Positions 8,549 through 17,164 of a DNA stretch of 64,000 nt are shown here, in pieces (positions within the stretch are counted from its first letter, which is position 1; the number at the start of each line of letters is the position of its first letter). The DNA is from Rhodoferax_B ferrireducens_A (GTDB lineage Bacteria; Pseudomonadota; Gammaproteobacteria; Burkholderiales; Burkholderiaceae_C), in NCBI RefSeq assembly GCF_031458075.1, contig NZ_JAVDXT010000005.1, forward strand, positions 62,001-126,000. Reading direction: 5' to 3'. The position numbers and the translations under genes were made by a program. The notes under the pieces were generated by a model that saw nothing but the letters and a program-made list of their open reading frames with translations, was not told the DNA's origin and ran no database searches.

Positions 8549-9961
8549 CTATGACGCCCCCGCCCGCACCCGCGTAAACACCTTCCAGAAAGCCGCGTCC
8601 TGGGCGTTCGCAAAGTTGATGCGCATCAGGCTGCTGGGCTGGCGGTTGGCGTGGAACAGCGCGCCCGGGGCCAGCATATAGCCCTCGTCCAGCATGCGCT
8701 GGGCCAGCGCGTCGGTGTCCACGCCGGTATCCACCCAGCCAAACAGGCCGGCGGGCTCGGAGGCAAACCGGCAGCCGGCCGCCAGTACCAGCTTGGTGCT
8801 GCGGGCGCGCGCCTGGTCGAGCCGCTCGCGTACCCGTTCGGAATGGCGGCGCAGCTGGCCCTGGTCGATACACCAGGCCAGGGCTTTCTCCAGCAGGGCC
8901 GGGGTGGTCAGGGTGGCCAGCAGCTTGGTGTCGGTAAGCCGCTCGACAAGCGCCAGCGGCGCCGCCAGAAAGCCCACGCGCCAGCCCGGCGCCAGTATCT
9001 TGGAGAAACCGCTGGCGTACAGGGTGCGCTGCAGGCCGTCCAGCACACAAAGCCGGGTTGCGTGTTCGGGCGCCAGGTGGCTGTAGGTATCGTCTTCCAG
9101 GATGTAGAAGTTGTGCGCGTTCGCCAGGGTCAGCACCCGGTGCGCGCTGCCCGGCGTCAGGCTGAAGCCGGTGGGGTTGTGCAGCACGCTGACGCTGACG
9201 AACAGCTTAGGGCTGTGCGCCTCGCAGTAGCGCGCCATCACCTCCAGGTCCGGCCCGTCGGCATGGCGCGGCACCGGCAGGATGCGCATGCCCATGGCCT
9301 CAAGCCGGGCAAATTCCACCGCCCAGCCCGGCTCCTCGACCATCACATAGTCGCCGGCGCGCAGCAGGGTGCGGCTGGCGATGTCCAGCGCATGGGTGGC
9401 GCCCACGGTGGTGATGATCTGCTCGGGCCCGGCGTGCACATGCAGGCCGGCCAGCTTCTTGGACAGGCTCTGGCGCAGGCCCGGGTCGCCGGCCGGGTCG
9501 CCGTAGCGGCGCGAAAAGTCTGCCGTGCCGGCCGCCACCCGGCGCACGGCGGCGGGCATGAAGCTGTTCTCCAGCCAGTCGGGCGGCAGCACGCCCATGC
9601 CCGGCTGGGGCTTGTCGCTATCGCCCTGGAACATGCCGCGCATCAGGGCGGTGGCGTCGATGGGGCGGCGTGGTGGGCCCTCGTTTGCTCCTGAATGTGT
9701 AGCTGCTCGCGCAAGTACATCCTGCGCTGGAGTCGTTTCTCTTACATAAAAACCGCGGTTCTTGCGGGCTTCGACCAGGCCCAGCGCCAGCAGCCGATCG
9801 TAGGCCGCCACCACGGTGGATGCGCTCACCTGGTGCTGCTGCGCGCACTGGCGCACCGAGGGCAGGCGCGCACCGCCGGCCAGCAGGCGGCTGCGGATGC
9901 GCTCGGCGAAATGGCTGGCAAGCTGCTCGGTGAGCGACTGGGCGGCGGCTTTCATCAACAT
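8549..9961 (-). CDS. MocR-type regulator (GntR wHTH fused to aminotransferase-like domain)
   Basis: This is a 470-residue two-domain protein. Residues about 5-75 are a GntR-type winged helix (RLPSVRQCAQQHQVSASTVV, YDRLLALGLVEARKNRGFYV). Residues about 115-470 form a fold-type I aminotransferase-like domain with the PLP lysine in the YASGFSKILAPGWRVGF segment. MocR proteins use PLP or PLP-amine adducts as effectors. ATG 9961 was chosen because AGGAG lies 8 bases upstream; a GTG three codons earlier overlaps that box. The interdomain linker contains a copy of the dispersed repeat. The gene is divergent from an EamA exporter, which it probably controls. Confidence 0.9.
   Translation of the reverse strand: MLMKAAAQSLTEQLASHFAERIRSRLLAGGARLPSVRQCAQQHQVSASTVVAAYDRLLALGLVEARKNRGFYVRETTPAQDVLARAATHSGANEGPPRRPIDATALMRGMFQGDSDKPQPGMGVLPPDWLENSFMPAAVRRVAAGTADFSRRYGDPAGDPGLRQSLSKKLAGLHVHAGPEQIITTVGATHALDIASRTLLRAGDYVMVEEPGWAVEFARLEAMGMRILPVPRHADGPDLEVMARYCEAHSPKLFVSVSVLHNPTGFSLTPGSAHRVLTLANAHNFYILEDDTYSHLAPEHATRLCVLDGLQRTLYASGFSKILAPGWRVGFLAAPLALVERLTDTKLLATLTTPALLEKALAWCIDQGQLRRHSERVRERLDQARARSTKLVLAAGCRFASEPAGLFGWVDTGVDTDALAQRMLDEGYMLAPGALFHANRQPSSLMRINFANAQDAAFWKVFTRVRAGAS
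9697..9741. repeat. Dispersed palindromic repeat, copy 3, inside MocR coding sequence
   Basis: The segment reads TAGCTGCTCGCGCAAG, a short spacer, then CCTGCGCTGGAG, matching the intergenic family. Here it encodes linker residues of the MocR regulator (around TPAQDVLARAATHSG), between the DNA-binding and aminotransferase-like domains. Confidence 0.5.
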
Positions 9962-10083
9962 GGAATGCACTCCTGTGTGCTGGCCTCAGGACCAATACAG
10001 ACAACAAACTGGCTGGTTAAAGTGTACTGCCAGTGTGCTGGTATTACCACTACATTGGATGTCCACTCTGTACTTGCCACCGC
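9962..10083. promoter_or_regulatory. Divergent MocR/EamA promoter region with direct repeats
   Basis: This 122-base gap contains two 9-base direct repeats, AGTGTACTG (10021-10029) and AGTGTGCTG (10032-10040). They start 11 bases apart, so they lie on the same face of the helix. Many MocR regulators bind direct repeats, so this is the best candidate operator. The site has not been tested. Confidence 0.45.
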
Positions 10084-11001
10084 ATGACTACCCTGCACGC
10101 CACCCTCCCCCTTGCGCCCACCTCCGCCGAGCGCCGTGGCCTGTGGCTGGGCCTGCTGGGGGTCGTGATTTTTGCGCTGACATTGCCAATGACGCGCATG
10201 GCCGTGGGCACACCGGCCGACCCACAGATGTCCGGCGTGTTCATTGCCATGGCCCGGGCCGCCGCCGCCGGGCTGCTGTCCATCGCCTTCCTGCTCGCCA
10301 CCCGGGCACCGCTGCCGCAGCGCGCCGACTGGTGGCCGCTGGCCTTGACCGCCTTGGGCGCGGTGTTCGGCTTTCCGCTGCTGACCTCCATCGCCATGCG
10401 GCATGTGGAAGCGGTGCATGCCAGTGTGATCATCGGTGTGCTGCCCCTGACCACGGCCGCCGCCGGCGCCCTGCTGCACCGGCAGCGCCCGTCCACCGGC
10501 TTCTGGCTGTGTGCGGCCCTGGGCAGCGCGCTGGTAGTGGGCTTTGCGATGCTGCGCTCAGGCAGCGGCCTGGCCATCCAGTCCGCCGATGTACTGCTGT
10601 TGCTGGCCATGCTGTTCGGCGCCGTGGGCTACGGCTTCGGCGGCCTGCTGTCGCGGCGCATGCGGGCTGACCATGTGATCTGCTGGGCCTTGGTGATCTC
10701 GCTGCCGCTGACCGTACCGGGCGCGGCACTGACCTGGCCGGACGTGCAGTTGCAGCCCACCACCTGGCTGGCCTTTGGCTACCTGGCGGTGTTCTCGCAG
10801 TGGCTGGGCTTTTTTGCCTGGTACCGCGGCCTGGCGCTGGGCGGCACGGTGCGCGTCAGCCAGGTGCAGCTGGTACAGCCCTTTTTGAGCATGCTGTTTG
10901 CCGTGCCGCTGCTGGGCGAGACGCTGGACGCGGTGACGGTGGGTTTCGGCCTGGCGGTCATCGCCGTGGTTTTCATCGGCAAACGCATGCCGGTCCGTTG
11001 A
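10084..11001 (+). CDS. EamA/DMT-family inner-membrane transporter
   Basis: The protein has 305 residues and about ten hydrophobic segments arranged as two EamA repeats. The second repeat includes FSQWLGFFAWYRGLALGGTV and VQPFLSMLFAVPLLGE, which are typical of the drug/metabolite transporter superfamily. Members commonly export amino acids or other metabolites; the substrate here is not known. ATG 10084 gives a normal N-terminus; an earlier in-frame start lies in the operator region. The gene is divergent from a MocR regulator and is followed after 16 bases by a LysE-family gene, probably in the same transcript. Confidence 0.88.
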   Translation: MTTLHATLPLAPTSAERRGLWLGLLGVVIFALTLPMTRMAVGTPADPQMSGVFIAMARAAAAGLLSIAFLLATRAPLPQRADWWPLALTALGAVFGFPLLTSIAMRHVEAVHASVIIGVLPLTTAAAGALLHRQRPSTGFWLCAALGSALVVGFAMLRSGSGLAIQSADVLLLLAMLFGAVGYGFGGLLSRRMRADHVICWALVISLPLTVPGAALTWPDVQLQPTTWLAFGYLAVFSQWLGFFAWYRGLALGGTVRVSQVQLVQPFLSMLFAVPLLGETLDAVTVGFGLAVIAVVFIGKRMPVR

Positions 11002-11017
11002 TTTTTCAGGAGATACC

Positions 11018-11608
11018 ATGAGCACCCAACTCTTCTTTGCGTTGACGCTGTTTGCCTTTGTCAGCTCCGTCACCCCAGGCCCGAACAACCTGATGCTGCT
11101 GGCCTCGGGCGTGAACCACGGCTTTCGCGCCACCCTGCCGCACATGGTGGGTATTTCGGTCGGCGTGTTTATTCTGCTGACCTCGGTCGGCATGGGTCTA
11201 GGCCTGCTACTGGAACAGATACCGCAGCTGTACCTGGTGCTGAAGTGGCTGGGTGCGGCCTACCTGCTGTACCTGGCCTGGGGCGTGGCTACGGCCGGCG
11301 CACCGAAGGACGCGGAAGCCAAACGCCCGATCAGCTTCTGGGGCGCCGCCGGCTTCCAGTGGGTGAATCCGAAAGCCTGGGTCATGGCCGTGGGTGCGTT
11401 CAGCAGCTACCTGCCGGCCCACAGCGGCAGTGCCCTGGTGCTGGGCACGGCGATCTTGTTCGCCGTGGTGAACCTACCGACCATCAGCCTGTGGGCTTTG
11501 TTCGGCAGCCGCCTGCGCCACTGGTTGCGCATACCCCACTACCGCCGGATTTTCAACGGTTTGATGGCGGTTTTGCTGGTCGCTTCGCTCGCGCCCATGC
11601 TGTCCTAA
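11018..11608 (+). CDS. LysE/RhtB-family amino-acid exporter
   Basis: The protein has 196 residues and about six membrane segments. The N-terminal signature SVTPGPNNLMLLASGVNHG is the conserved LysE/RhtB motif, and the second conserved block is GAAGFQWVNPKAWVMAVGA. Such proteins export amino acids or homoserine lactone-like compounds at the inner membrane. A CAGGAGATACC ribosome site precedes ATG 11018. The gene lies between an EamA exporter and an aminotransferase on the same strand, which suggests a shared role in amino-acid overflow. The substrate is not assigned. Confidence 0.9.
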   Translation: MSTQLFFALTLFAFVSSVTPGPNNLMLLASGVNHGFRATLPHMVGISVGVFILLTSVGMGLGLLLEQIPQLYLVLKWLGAAYLLYLAWGVATAGAPKDAEAKRPISFWGAAGFQWVNPKAWVMAVGAFSSYLPAHSGSALVLGTAILFAVVNLPTISLWALFGSRLRHWLRIPHYRRIFNGLMAVLLVASLAPMLS

Positions 11609-11675
11609 CCGACAATCGGCGCACTCCCATATTTTTGTACTACTGCCGCGCTGTGCGGCCCGCTGAAAGACACTT

Positions 11676-12848
11676 ATGAGCATTCCCGCCAACCCCTGGA
11701 CCTTGGCCGCCCGCACCGAGAAGATGAACTCCTCGGTGATCCGTGAAATCCTCAAAGTGACCGAACGCCCCGGCATCATCAGCTTTGCCGGCGGCCTGCC
11801 CTCGCCCAAGACCTTCCCGGTGGCCGAATTCGCCGCCGCCTGCGAAAAAGTGCTGCGCGAAGACGGCAAGGGCGCGCTGCAGTACGCGGCCAGCGAAGGC
11901 TATGGCCCGCTGCGCGAAATCGTCGCCGCCGGCCTGCCCTGGAAGGTAGACCCCGCCCAGGTGCTGATCACCACCGGCTCGCAGCAGGGGCTGGACCTGA
12001 TCGGCAAGGTGCTGATCGACCCGGGCAGTAAGGTGCTGGTCGAAACCCCCACCTACCTGGGTGCGCTGCAGGCGTTTGCGCCCATGGAGCCCAAGGTGGT
12101 CAGCGTGGCCAGCGATGACGAGGGCGTGGACCTGGACGACCTGGGCCGCAAGGCGGACAACGGCCGCTTTCTGTACGTGCTGCCCAACTTCCAGAACCCC
12201 ACCGGCCGCACCATGACCGAAGCCCGCCGCGCCGCCCTGGTGGAGCGTGCCGCGGCACTGGGCCTGCCGCTGGTCGAAGACAACCCCTATGGCGACCTGT
12301 GGTTCGACGCGCCGCCGCCCGCGCCGCTGACAGGCCGCAACCCCGACGGTGGCGTCTACATGGGCTCGTTCTCCAAGGTGCTGGCGCCCGGCCTGCGCCT
12401 GGGCTACGTGATCGCCCCCAAGGCCATCATGCCCAAGCTACTGCAGGCCAAGCAGGCCGCCGACCTGCACAGCCCCAGCTTCAACCAGCGCATGGTGGTG
12501 GCGGTGATGCAGGACGGCTTCCTGGCCCGCCACGTGCCGACCATCCGCACGCTGTACAAAGCCCAGCGCGACGCCATGCTGGCCGCTTTGACCCGCGAAA
12601 TGCCTGCCGGCGTGACCTGGAACACACCTGACGGCGGCATGTTCCTGTGGGCCCGCCTGCCCGAAGGCGTGCACGCCGTGGACCTGCTGCCCAAGGCCGT
12701 GGACCAGGGCGTGGCCTTTGTGCCCGGCACCGCCTTCTATGCCGACAACGCCGATCCGCGCAGCATGCGTCTGTCCTTCGTGACCGCCAGCGTGGAACAA
12801 ATCAATATTGGCATCAAGGCCCTGGCCTCGGCCATCCGCGCCCTCTAA
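11676..12848 (+). CDS. Class I/II PLP-dependent aminotransferase (2-aminoadipate aminotransferase-like)
   Basis: The protein has 390 residues and no fused DNA-binding domain. It opens with REILKVTERPGIISFAGGLP and has TTGSQQGLDLIGKVLIDPG, LPNFQNPTGRTMTEARR, EDNPYGDLWF and the PLP-lysine segment YMGSFSKVLAPGLRLGYV. This pattern is shared by LysN-type and other broad-specificity aminotransferases. The substrate cannot be fixed from sequence; aromatic, branched or aminoadipate substrates are all possible. The gene is 67 bases after the LysE exporter gene and before two PhzF paralogues. Confidence 0.85.
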   Translation: MSIPANPWTLAARTEKMNSSVIREILKVTERPGIISFAGGLPSPKTFPVAEFAAACEKVLREDGKGALQYAASEGYGPLREIVAAGLPWKVDPAQVLITTGSQQGLDLIGKVLIDPGSKVLVETPTYLGALQAFAPMEPKVVSVASDDEGVDLDDLGRKADNGRFLYVLPNFQNPTGRTMTEARRAALVERAAALGLPLVEDNPYGDLWFDAPPPAPLTGRNPDGGVYMGSFSKVLAPGLRLGYVIAPKAIMPKLLQAKQAADLHSPSFNQRMVVAVMQDGFLARHVPTIRTLYKAQRDAMLAALTREMPAGVTWNTPDGGMFLWARLPEGVHAVDLLPKAVDQGVAFVPGTAFYADNADPRSMRLSFVTASVEQINIGIKALASAIRAL

Positions 12849-12861
12849 ACTCGCACCCAAT

Positions 12862-12892
12862 CCCCCTCTCCCCCGGCGGGGGGGACCGGGGG
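12862..12892. other. C/G-rich inverted repeat between aminotransferase and PhzF genes
   Basis: A run of C5-TCT-C5 is followed by G7 and G5 blocks, so CCCCC and GGGGG arms can fold around a GGC loop. It lies in the 73-base gap before the PhzF start. It could be a weak terminator or an attenuating hairpin; there is no T tract. Confidence 0.35.
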
Positions 12893-12921
12893 ACACTTTC
12901 ACCCAGCCCACACTACCCGCC

Positions 12922-13854
12922 ATGTCCACACTGCAACGCCCCTTCCAGCAAGTCGATGTTTTCACGCCCACCCCCTACCAGGGCAACCCCCTGGCGGTGG
13001 TGATGGACGGCTCCGGTCTGAGCGATGCGCAGATGCTGCGCTTTGCCAACTGGAGCAATCTGTCGGAAACCGCCTTTGTGCTGCCGCCTACCGAGGCCGG
13101 CCGGGCCGCCGGTGCCGACTACCAGGTGCGCATCTTCAGCCCCATCGACGAAATGCGCTTTGCCGGCCACCCCACGTTGGGCAGCTGCCACGCCTGGCTG
13201 CAGGCCGATGGCCAGCCGCAAGCCCGGGGCTATGTGGTGCAGGAGTGCAAGGTCGGCCTGGTGAAGATCCGCCGCGTCGACAGCCGCTTGTTCTTTGCCG
13301 CCCCGCCTTTGAGGCGCAGCGCGCCCAGCCCCATGCTGCTGGCCCAGGTGGCCGCCGCCCTGGGGCTGAAGGCCCGCGACGTGCTGGCCGCCCAGACCCT
13401 GGACAACGGCTCGGCCTGGCTGGGCCTGCTGCTGGACAACCCGCACACCGTGCTGCAGCTCAAGCCCGACCAGCTGGCGCTGAAGAACCTGGGCCACAAG
13501 GTCGGCGTGGTCGGCATTTACCCCCAGCCCGAGGCCCCGGCCCTGATTGGCCGCTCGAACCGCGAGGCCCGCGCCTTCAGCCAGTCGGCCGCCGCCAGCG
13601 GCTCCGAGCCGCACCTGGAAGTGCGGGCCTTTGGCGCGCCGGTCGGCATCCTCGAAGACCCGGTCACCGGCAGCCTGAACGCCAGCCTGGCCCAGTGGCT
13701 GATCGCCGACGGCTACGCGCCCGAGCAGTACCTGGTGTCGCAAGGCACCTGCCTGGACCGCATGGGCCGCATCCACATCGAACGCGATGCCGACGGCCAG
13801 GTTTGGGTCGGCGGCGAGTCGGTGACCTGCATCAGCGGCAGCGTGCTGCTGTAG
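12922..13854 (+). CDS. PhzF-family isomerase/epimerase-like protein, copy 1
   Basis: The protein has 310 residues of the diaminopimelate-epimerase fold. PhzF signature residues are present: Glu in SETAFVLPP, His in RFAGHPTLG, and the EDPVTGSLNA motif carrying the conserved Asp. PhzF enzymes isomerise substrates such as dihydro-hydroxyanthranilate; most family members, like this one, have unknown substrates and no phenazine genes nearby. ATG 12922 gives a family-typical N-terminus (RPFQQVDVFT). A near-duplicate gene follows. Compared with it, this copy has about 26 extra residues (around ALIGRSNREARAFSQSAAA) before the conserved LEVRAF strand. Confidence 0.88.
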   Translation: MSTLQRPFQQVDVFTPTPYQGNPLAVVMDGSGLSDAQMLRFANWSNLSETAFVLPPTEAGRAAGADYQVRIFSPIDEMRFAGHPTLGSCHAWLQADGQPQARGYVVQECKVGLVKIRRVDSRLFFAAPPLRRSAPSPMLLAQVAAALGLKARDVLAAQTLDNGSAWLGLLLDNPHTVLQLKPDQLALKNLGHKVGVVGIYPQPEAPALIGRSNREARAFSQSAAASGSEPHLEVRAFGAPVGILEDPVTGSLNASLAQWLIADGYAPEQYLVSQGTCLDRMGRIHIERDADGQVWVGGESVTCISGSVLL

Positions 13855-13869
13855 GCCGCTTACTCTTTT

Positions 13870-13917
13870 TTTGATAGCTGCTTGCGCAGTCTTTATTGCG
13901 CCAGCAGCCTTTTTTAC
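13870..13917. repeat. Dispersed palindromic repeat, copy 4, with terminator-like T tract
   Basis: GATAGCTGCTTGCGCA pairs with TGCGCCAGCAGC (one mismatch) and is followed by a T6 tract. This is the clearest hairpin-plus-T example of the family. It separates the two phzF-like genes and could terminate between them. Confidence 0.7.
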
Positions 13918-13928
13918 ATTAAACCGCC

Positions 13929-14783
13929 ATGCACCAGCGCCGCTTCCAGCAAGTCGATGTCTTCACCCCTGTACCCTACCAGGGCAACCCGCTGGCCGTG
14001 GTGCTGGACGGTGCCGACCTGGGTGACGCCGAGCTGCAGCGCTTTGCCAACTGGACCAATCTGTCGGAAACCACTTTTCTGCTGCCGCCCAGCGCAGCCG
14101 GTCGGGCTGCGGGCGCCGACTACCGGGTGCGCATCTTCGACCCGGTGAGCGAGCTGCGTTTTGCCGGCCACCCCACGCTGGGCAGCTGCCACGCCTGGCT
14201 GCAGGCCGGCGGCCAGCCGCAGCGGCCGGACCGGGTGGTGCAGGAATGCCAGGTCGGCCTGGTGCAGATCCGCCGCGTCGGCCAGCGCCTGCTGTTTGCC
14301 GCACCGCCGCTGCAGCGCAGCGCGCCCAGCCCCATGCTGCTGGCCCAGGTGGAGGCCGCGCTGGGCCTGAAGCCGCAGCACATCCTGGCCGCGCAGACCC
14401 TGGACAACGGCCTGCCCTGGCTGGGCATCCTGCTCGACAGCCCGCAAACCGTGCTGCAGCTGCAGCCCAACCACCAGGCACTGAAGCAGATCGGCGTCAC
14501 CGTGGGCGTGGCCGCTGTCTATGCCGACGCGCCCAGCCCCCAGCTGGAAGTGCGGGCCTTCGCCGCCGCCGTCGACGTGCCCGAAGACCCGGTGACCGGC
14601 AGCCTGAACGCCAGCCTGGCCCAGTGGCTGATCGCCGAGGGCTACGCGCCCACCCAGTACCTGGCCACCCAGGGCCGCTGCCTGGGCCGCAACGGCCAGG
14701 TCCACATTGAGCGCGACGCCGAGGGCCAGGTCTGGGTCGGCGGAGCATCGGTGACCTGCGTGGACGGCACGGTACAGCTGTAA
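13929..14783 (+). CDS. PhzF-family isomerase/epimerase-like protein, copy 2
   Basis: The protein has 284 residues and is clearly a tandem paralogue of the preceding gene; most of the sequence aligns without gaps, including RFQQVDVFT, SAPSPMLLAQV and EDPVTGSLNASLAQWLI. The catalytic Glu (SETTFLLPP), His (FAGHPTLG) and Asp (EDPVTG) are kept, so both copies look active. It lacks the roughly 26-residue insertion of copy 1. A repeat with a T tract lies between the two, so they may be expressed separately. The substrate is unknown. Confidence 0.88.
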   Translation: MHQRRFQQVDVFTPVPYQGNPLAVVLDGADLGDAELQRFANWTNLSETTFLLPPSAAGRAAGADYRVRIFDPVSELRFAGHPTLGSCHAWLQAGGQPQRPDRVVQECQVGLVQIRRVGQRLLFAAPPLQRSAPSPMLLAQVEAALGLKPQHILAAQTLDNGLPWLGILLDSPQTVLQLQPNHQALKQIGVTVGVAAVYADAPSPQLEVRAFAAAVDVPEDPVTGSLNASLAQWLIAEGYAPTQYLATQGRCLGRNGQVHIERDAEGQVWVGGASVTCVDGTVQL

Positions 14784-14818
14784 CCTGCGCGGCCCCAAAA
14801 AGACTCTGAACAGGTTCT

Positions 14819-14868
14819 AAAAATAGCTTGCAGCGCAGCATCTGCCTGCACAATAAGCTATCAAATCA
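14819..14868. repeat. Dispersed palindromic repeat, copy 5
   Basis: AAATAGCTTGCAGCGCAG is followed by a TGCCTGCACAATAAGCTATC arm. The repeat lies directly upstream of the cpdB ribosome-binding site (AGGAG at 14868-14872), so it would be in the 5' leader of that mRNA. Confidence 0.6.
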
Positions 14869-14881
14869 GGAGTTGACCGAT

Positions 14882-16807
14882 ATGCACAAAGCATGGATCG
14901 CCGCCGGCCTCGCGCTGGCATGGGTGGGCGCCGCTCAGGCTGCCGAAGTCAAACTGCGCATCCTGGAGACCACCGATGTGCACATGAACCTGCTGAGCTA
15001 CGACTACTACCAGGACAAGCCCACCGACCAGTACGGCCTGGCGCGCACCATCAGCCTGATCAAGGCCGCCCGCGCCGAGGCGCCGAACAGCCTGCTGTTC
15101 GACAACGGCGACCTGCTGCAGGGCAACCCGCTGGGCGACCTGGTGGCCAAGGTGCGGCCGCTGCAGGACGGCCAGATCCACCCGGCCTACAAGGTGATGA
15201 ACCAGTTGGCCTACGATGCCGCCAACCTGGGCAACCACGAGTTCAACTACGGCCTGCCATTCCTGCAGCGCGCGCTCAAGGGAGCGAACTTTCCCTACGT
15301 CAATGCCAACATCTACCGGGCCGATGCGCCGGACCAGCATGCATTCACGCCCTACATCCTGCTCAAGCGCGAGCTGGTGGACGCCGACGGTAAAAAGCAT
15401 CCCATCACCATCGGCGTGATCGGCTTCGCCCCGCCGCAGATCCTGCAGTGGGACAAGGCGAATCTGGAGGGCAAGGTACTGGTGCGCGACATCGTGGCCA
15501 CAGCGCAAAAGTACGTGCCCGAGATGCGCGCCAAGGGCGCCCAGCTGGTGGTGGCGATTCCGCACAGCGGCTTCGAGAAGGGCGAGGTCGGCATGCTGGC
15601 CGAAAACGCCGTTTCCAAGCTGGCCGAGGTGCCGGGCATAGACGCCATCCTGTTCGGCCACGCGCATGCCGAATTCCCCAGCCCGGCCTTCGCCAGCTAC
15701 CCCAAGGTGGACGCAGCCCGCGGCACCATCAACGGAGTGGCCGCGGTGATGCCGGGCCGCTGGGGCGACCACCTGGGCGTGGTCGACTTCCGGCTGGACA
15801 ACGCCAGCGGCAGCTGGAAGGTGCTCAGCAGCCAGTCGTCGATCCGGCCGATCTTTGACCGCGCCGCCAAGCAGTCGCTGGCCGCCGCCGACCCGCTGGT
15901 CGAGCAGGCGATTGGCGCCGAGCACGCGCAGACGCTGGACTACGTGCGCAACAAGGTGGCCTTCAGCAGCGCGCCCATCTACAGCTACTTTGCCCAGGTC
16001 AGCGACGACCCGTCGGTGCAGATCGTCTCCAACGCGCAGACCGCCTACGTGAAGCGCGCCATGCAGGGCACGGACTACGAAAAGTACCCGGTGCTGTCGG
16101 CCGCCGCGCCCTTCAAATCCGGCGGCCGCCAGGGCTGGGCCTACTACACCGACATCCCCGCCGGCCCGTTGGCCATCAAGCACATGGCCGATCTGTACAT
16201 CTACCCCAACACCTTGAAAGCCATGCTGCTGACCGGCGCCGAGGTGCAGGAATGGCTGGAAATGTCGGCCGGCCAGTTCCGCCAGATCGCCCCCCAAGGC
16301 CCGGCCCAGCAGCCGCTGGTGAACGACGCGTTCCCCTCGTACAACTTCGACACCATCGACGGCGTGGCCTACGAGCTGGACCTGACCCAGCCCGCCAAGT
16401 ACGACGCCAAGGGCGCGGTGGCCGCGGCCGGCGCCAACCGGGTGAAGAACCTGCGCTTCGCCGGCCAGCCCATCGACCCCGCGGCCAAATTCATCGTCGC
16501 CACCAACAACTACCGGGCGTTCGGCGGCGGCAACTTCCCGGCCCTGAATGCCAGCAAGGTGGTGCTCGACGCGCCGGATGAGAACCGCCAGGTGCTGGTC
16601 GAATACCTGGCGCTGGTGAACACCTTGACACCCGGCGGCCAGGTCAACCCCACGGCCGACGGCAACTGGAAGATCCGCCCGGTGCCCGGCGTGCGCATGG
16701 CCTTCACCTCGGGTAGCGGCGGCATCCGCTACCTGGCGAACCACCCGGGCATCAAGCTGGAGAAGGACAATGGCGACGGGTCGGCGTTGTACACCTTGGG
16801 GGAGTAG
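14882..16807 (+). CDS. cpdB: Periplasmic 2',3'-cyclic-nucleotide 2'-phosphodiesterase / 3'-nucleotidase
   Basis: The protein has 641 residues with a signal peptide (MHKAWIAAGLALAWVGAAQA). The metallophosphoesterase domain shows the metal-binding blocks ETTDVHMNLL, FDNGDLLQGNPLGD, NLGNHEFNYG, AIPHSGFE and LFGHAHAEFP. The C-terminal 5'-nucleotidase domain has NNYRAFGGGNFP, where aromatic residues stack on the nucleobase. Length and motif order match CpdB. The enzyme hydrolyses 2',3'-cyclic nucleotides and 3'-nucleotides in the periplasm, releasing nucleosides and phosphate. ATG 14882 has AGGAG 9 bases upstream. Confidence 0.93.
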   Translation: MHKAWIAAGLALAWVGAAQAAEVKLRILETTDVHMNLLSYDYYQDKPTDQYGLARTISLIKAARAEAPNSLLFDNGDLLQGNPLGDLVAKVRPLQDGQIHPAYKVMNQLAYDAANLGNHEFNYGLPFLQRALKGANFPYVNANIYRADAPDQHAFTPYILLKRELVDADGKKHPITIGVIGFAPPQILQWDKANLEGKVLVRDIVATAQKYVPEMRAKGAQLVVAIPHSGFEKGEVGMLAENAVSKLAEVPGIDAILFGHAHAEFPSPAFASYPKVDAARGTINGVAAVMPGRWGDHLGVVDFRLDNASGSWKVLSSQSSIRPIFDRAAKQSLAAADPLVEQAIGAEHAQTLDYVRNKVAFSSAPIYSYFAQVSDDPSVQIVSNAQTAYVKRAMQGTDYEKYPVLSAAAPFKSGGRQGWAYYTDIPAGPLAIKHMADLYIYPNTLKAMLLTGAEVQEWLEMSAGQFRQIAPQGPAQQPLVNDAFPSYNFDTIDGVAYELDLTQPAKYDAKGAVAAAGANRVKNLRFAGQPIDPAAKFIVATNNYRAFGGGNFPALNASKVVLDAPDENRQVLVEYLALVNTLTPGGQVNPTADGNWKIRPVPGVRMAFTSGSGGIRYLANHPGIKLEKDNGDGSALYTLGE

Positions 16808-16811
16808 AGGG

Positions 16812-16862
16812 TGCTATCGGATTTGTAGCCTCTGGCGCTTATTCTCTGTGCGTTGGCGGTCG
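16812..16862. repeat. Dispersed palindromic repeat, copy 6
   Basis: The segment TTTGTAGCCTCTGGCGCTT, then ATTCTCTGTGCGTTGGCGG, just after the cpdB stop, is a diverged copy with the GCGCTTATT core. Confidence 0.45.
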
Positions 16863-16897
16863 ATTGGGCTTGTGATTGGCTTGGGGGGAGGGTTATG

Positions 16898-16941
16898 GGT
16901 GTTTGCCAGAGATCCCCGGCCGGGGATCTCTGGCAAACACC
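16898..16941. repeat. 44-bp perfect palindrome
   Basis: Every base from 16898 to 16941 pairs with its partner across a centre between 16919 and 16920, with no loop and no mismatch. The arms begin GGTGTTTGCCAGAG and meet at CCCCGGCCGGGG. It lies in the 357-base gap between cpdB and an orphan gene. The rest of that gap holds one dispersed-repeat copy and no recognisable gene. Confidence 0.97.
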
Positions 16942-17164
16942 GGTCTGGCCAAAACGGCCCACAGCACAAGATAATGCTTTTCGAGGCGCATCAGGGATGC
17001 CATTTATTCAGTCGCAGCAATATATCCTGCCATGTATAGCAGCCCGAATCATCAGTGATACTTCGACTGTCCTGGCCAGTTCTGGACTGCGTTCCACAAT
17101 ACCAGCCCTTCCATCAGCAGACATGGTTTGCCTGTTGTTTAAACACCGATCACCCATCTGGCCC

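Noticed and set aside
12922..14783. Phenazine biosynthesis cluster
   Set aside because: Only PhzF-like genes are present; no phzA/B, phzD, phzE or phzG neighbours.
14861..16744. A 627-codon open frame antisense to cpdB
   Set aside because: It has no family motif and mirrors the third-position GC bias of cpdB; it is a shadow frame.
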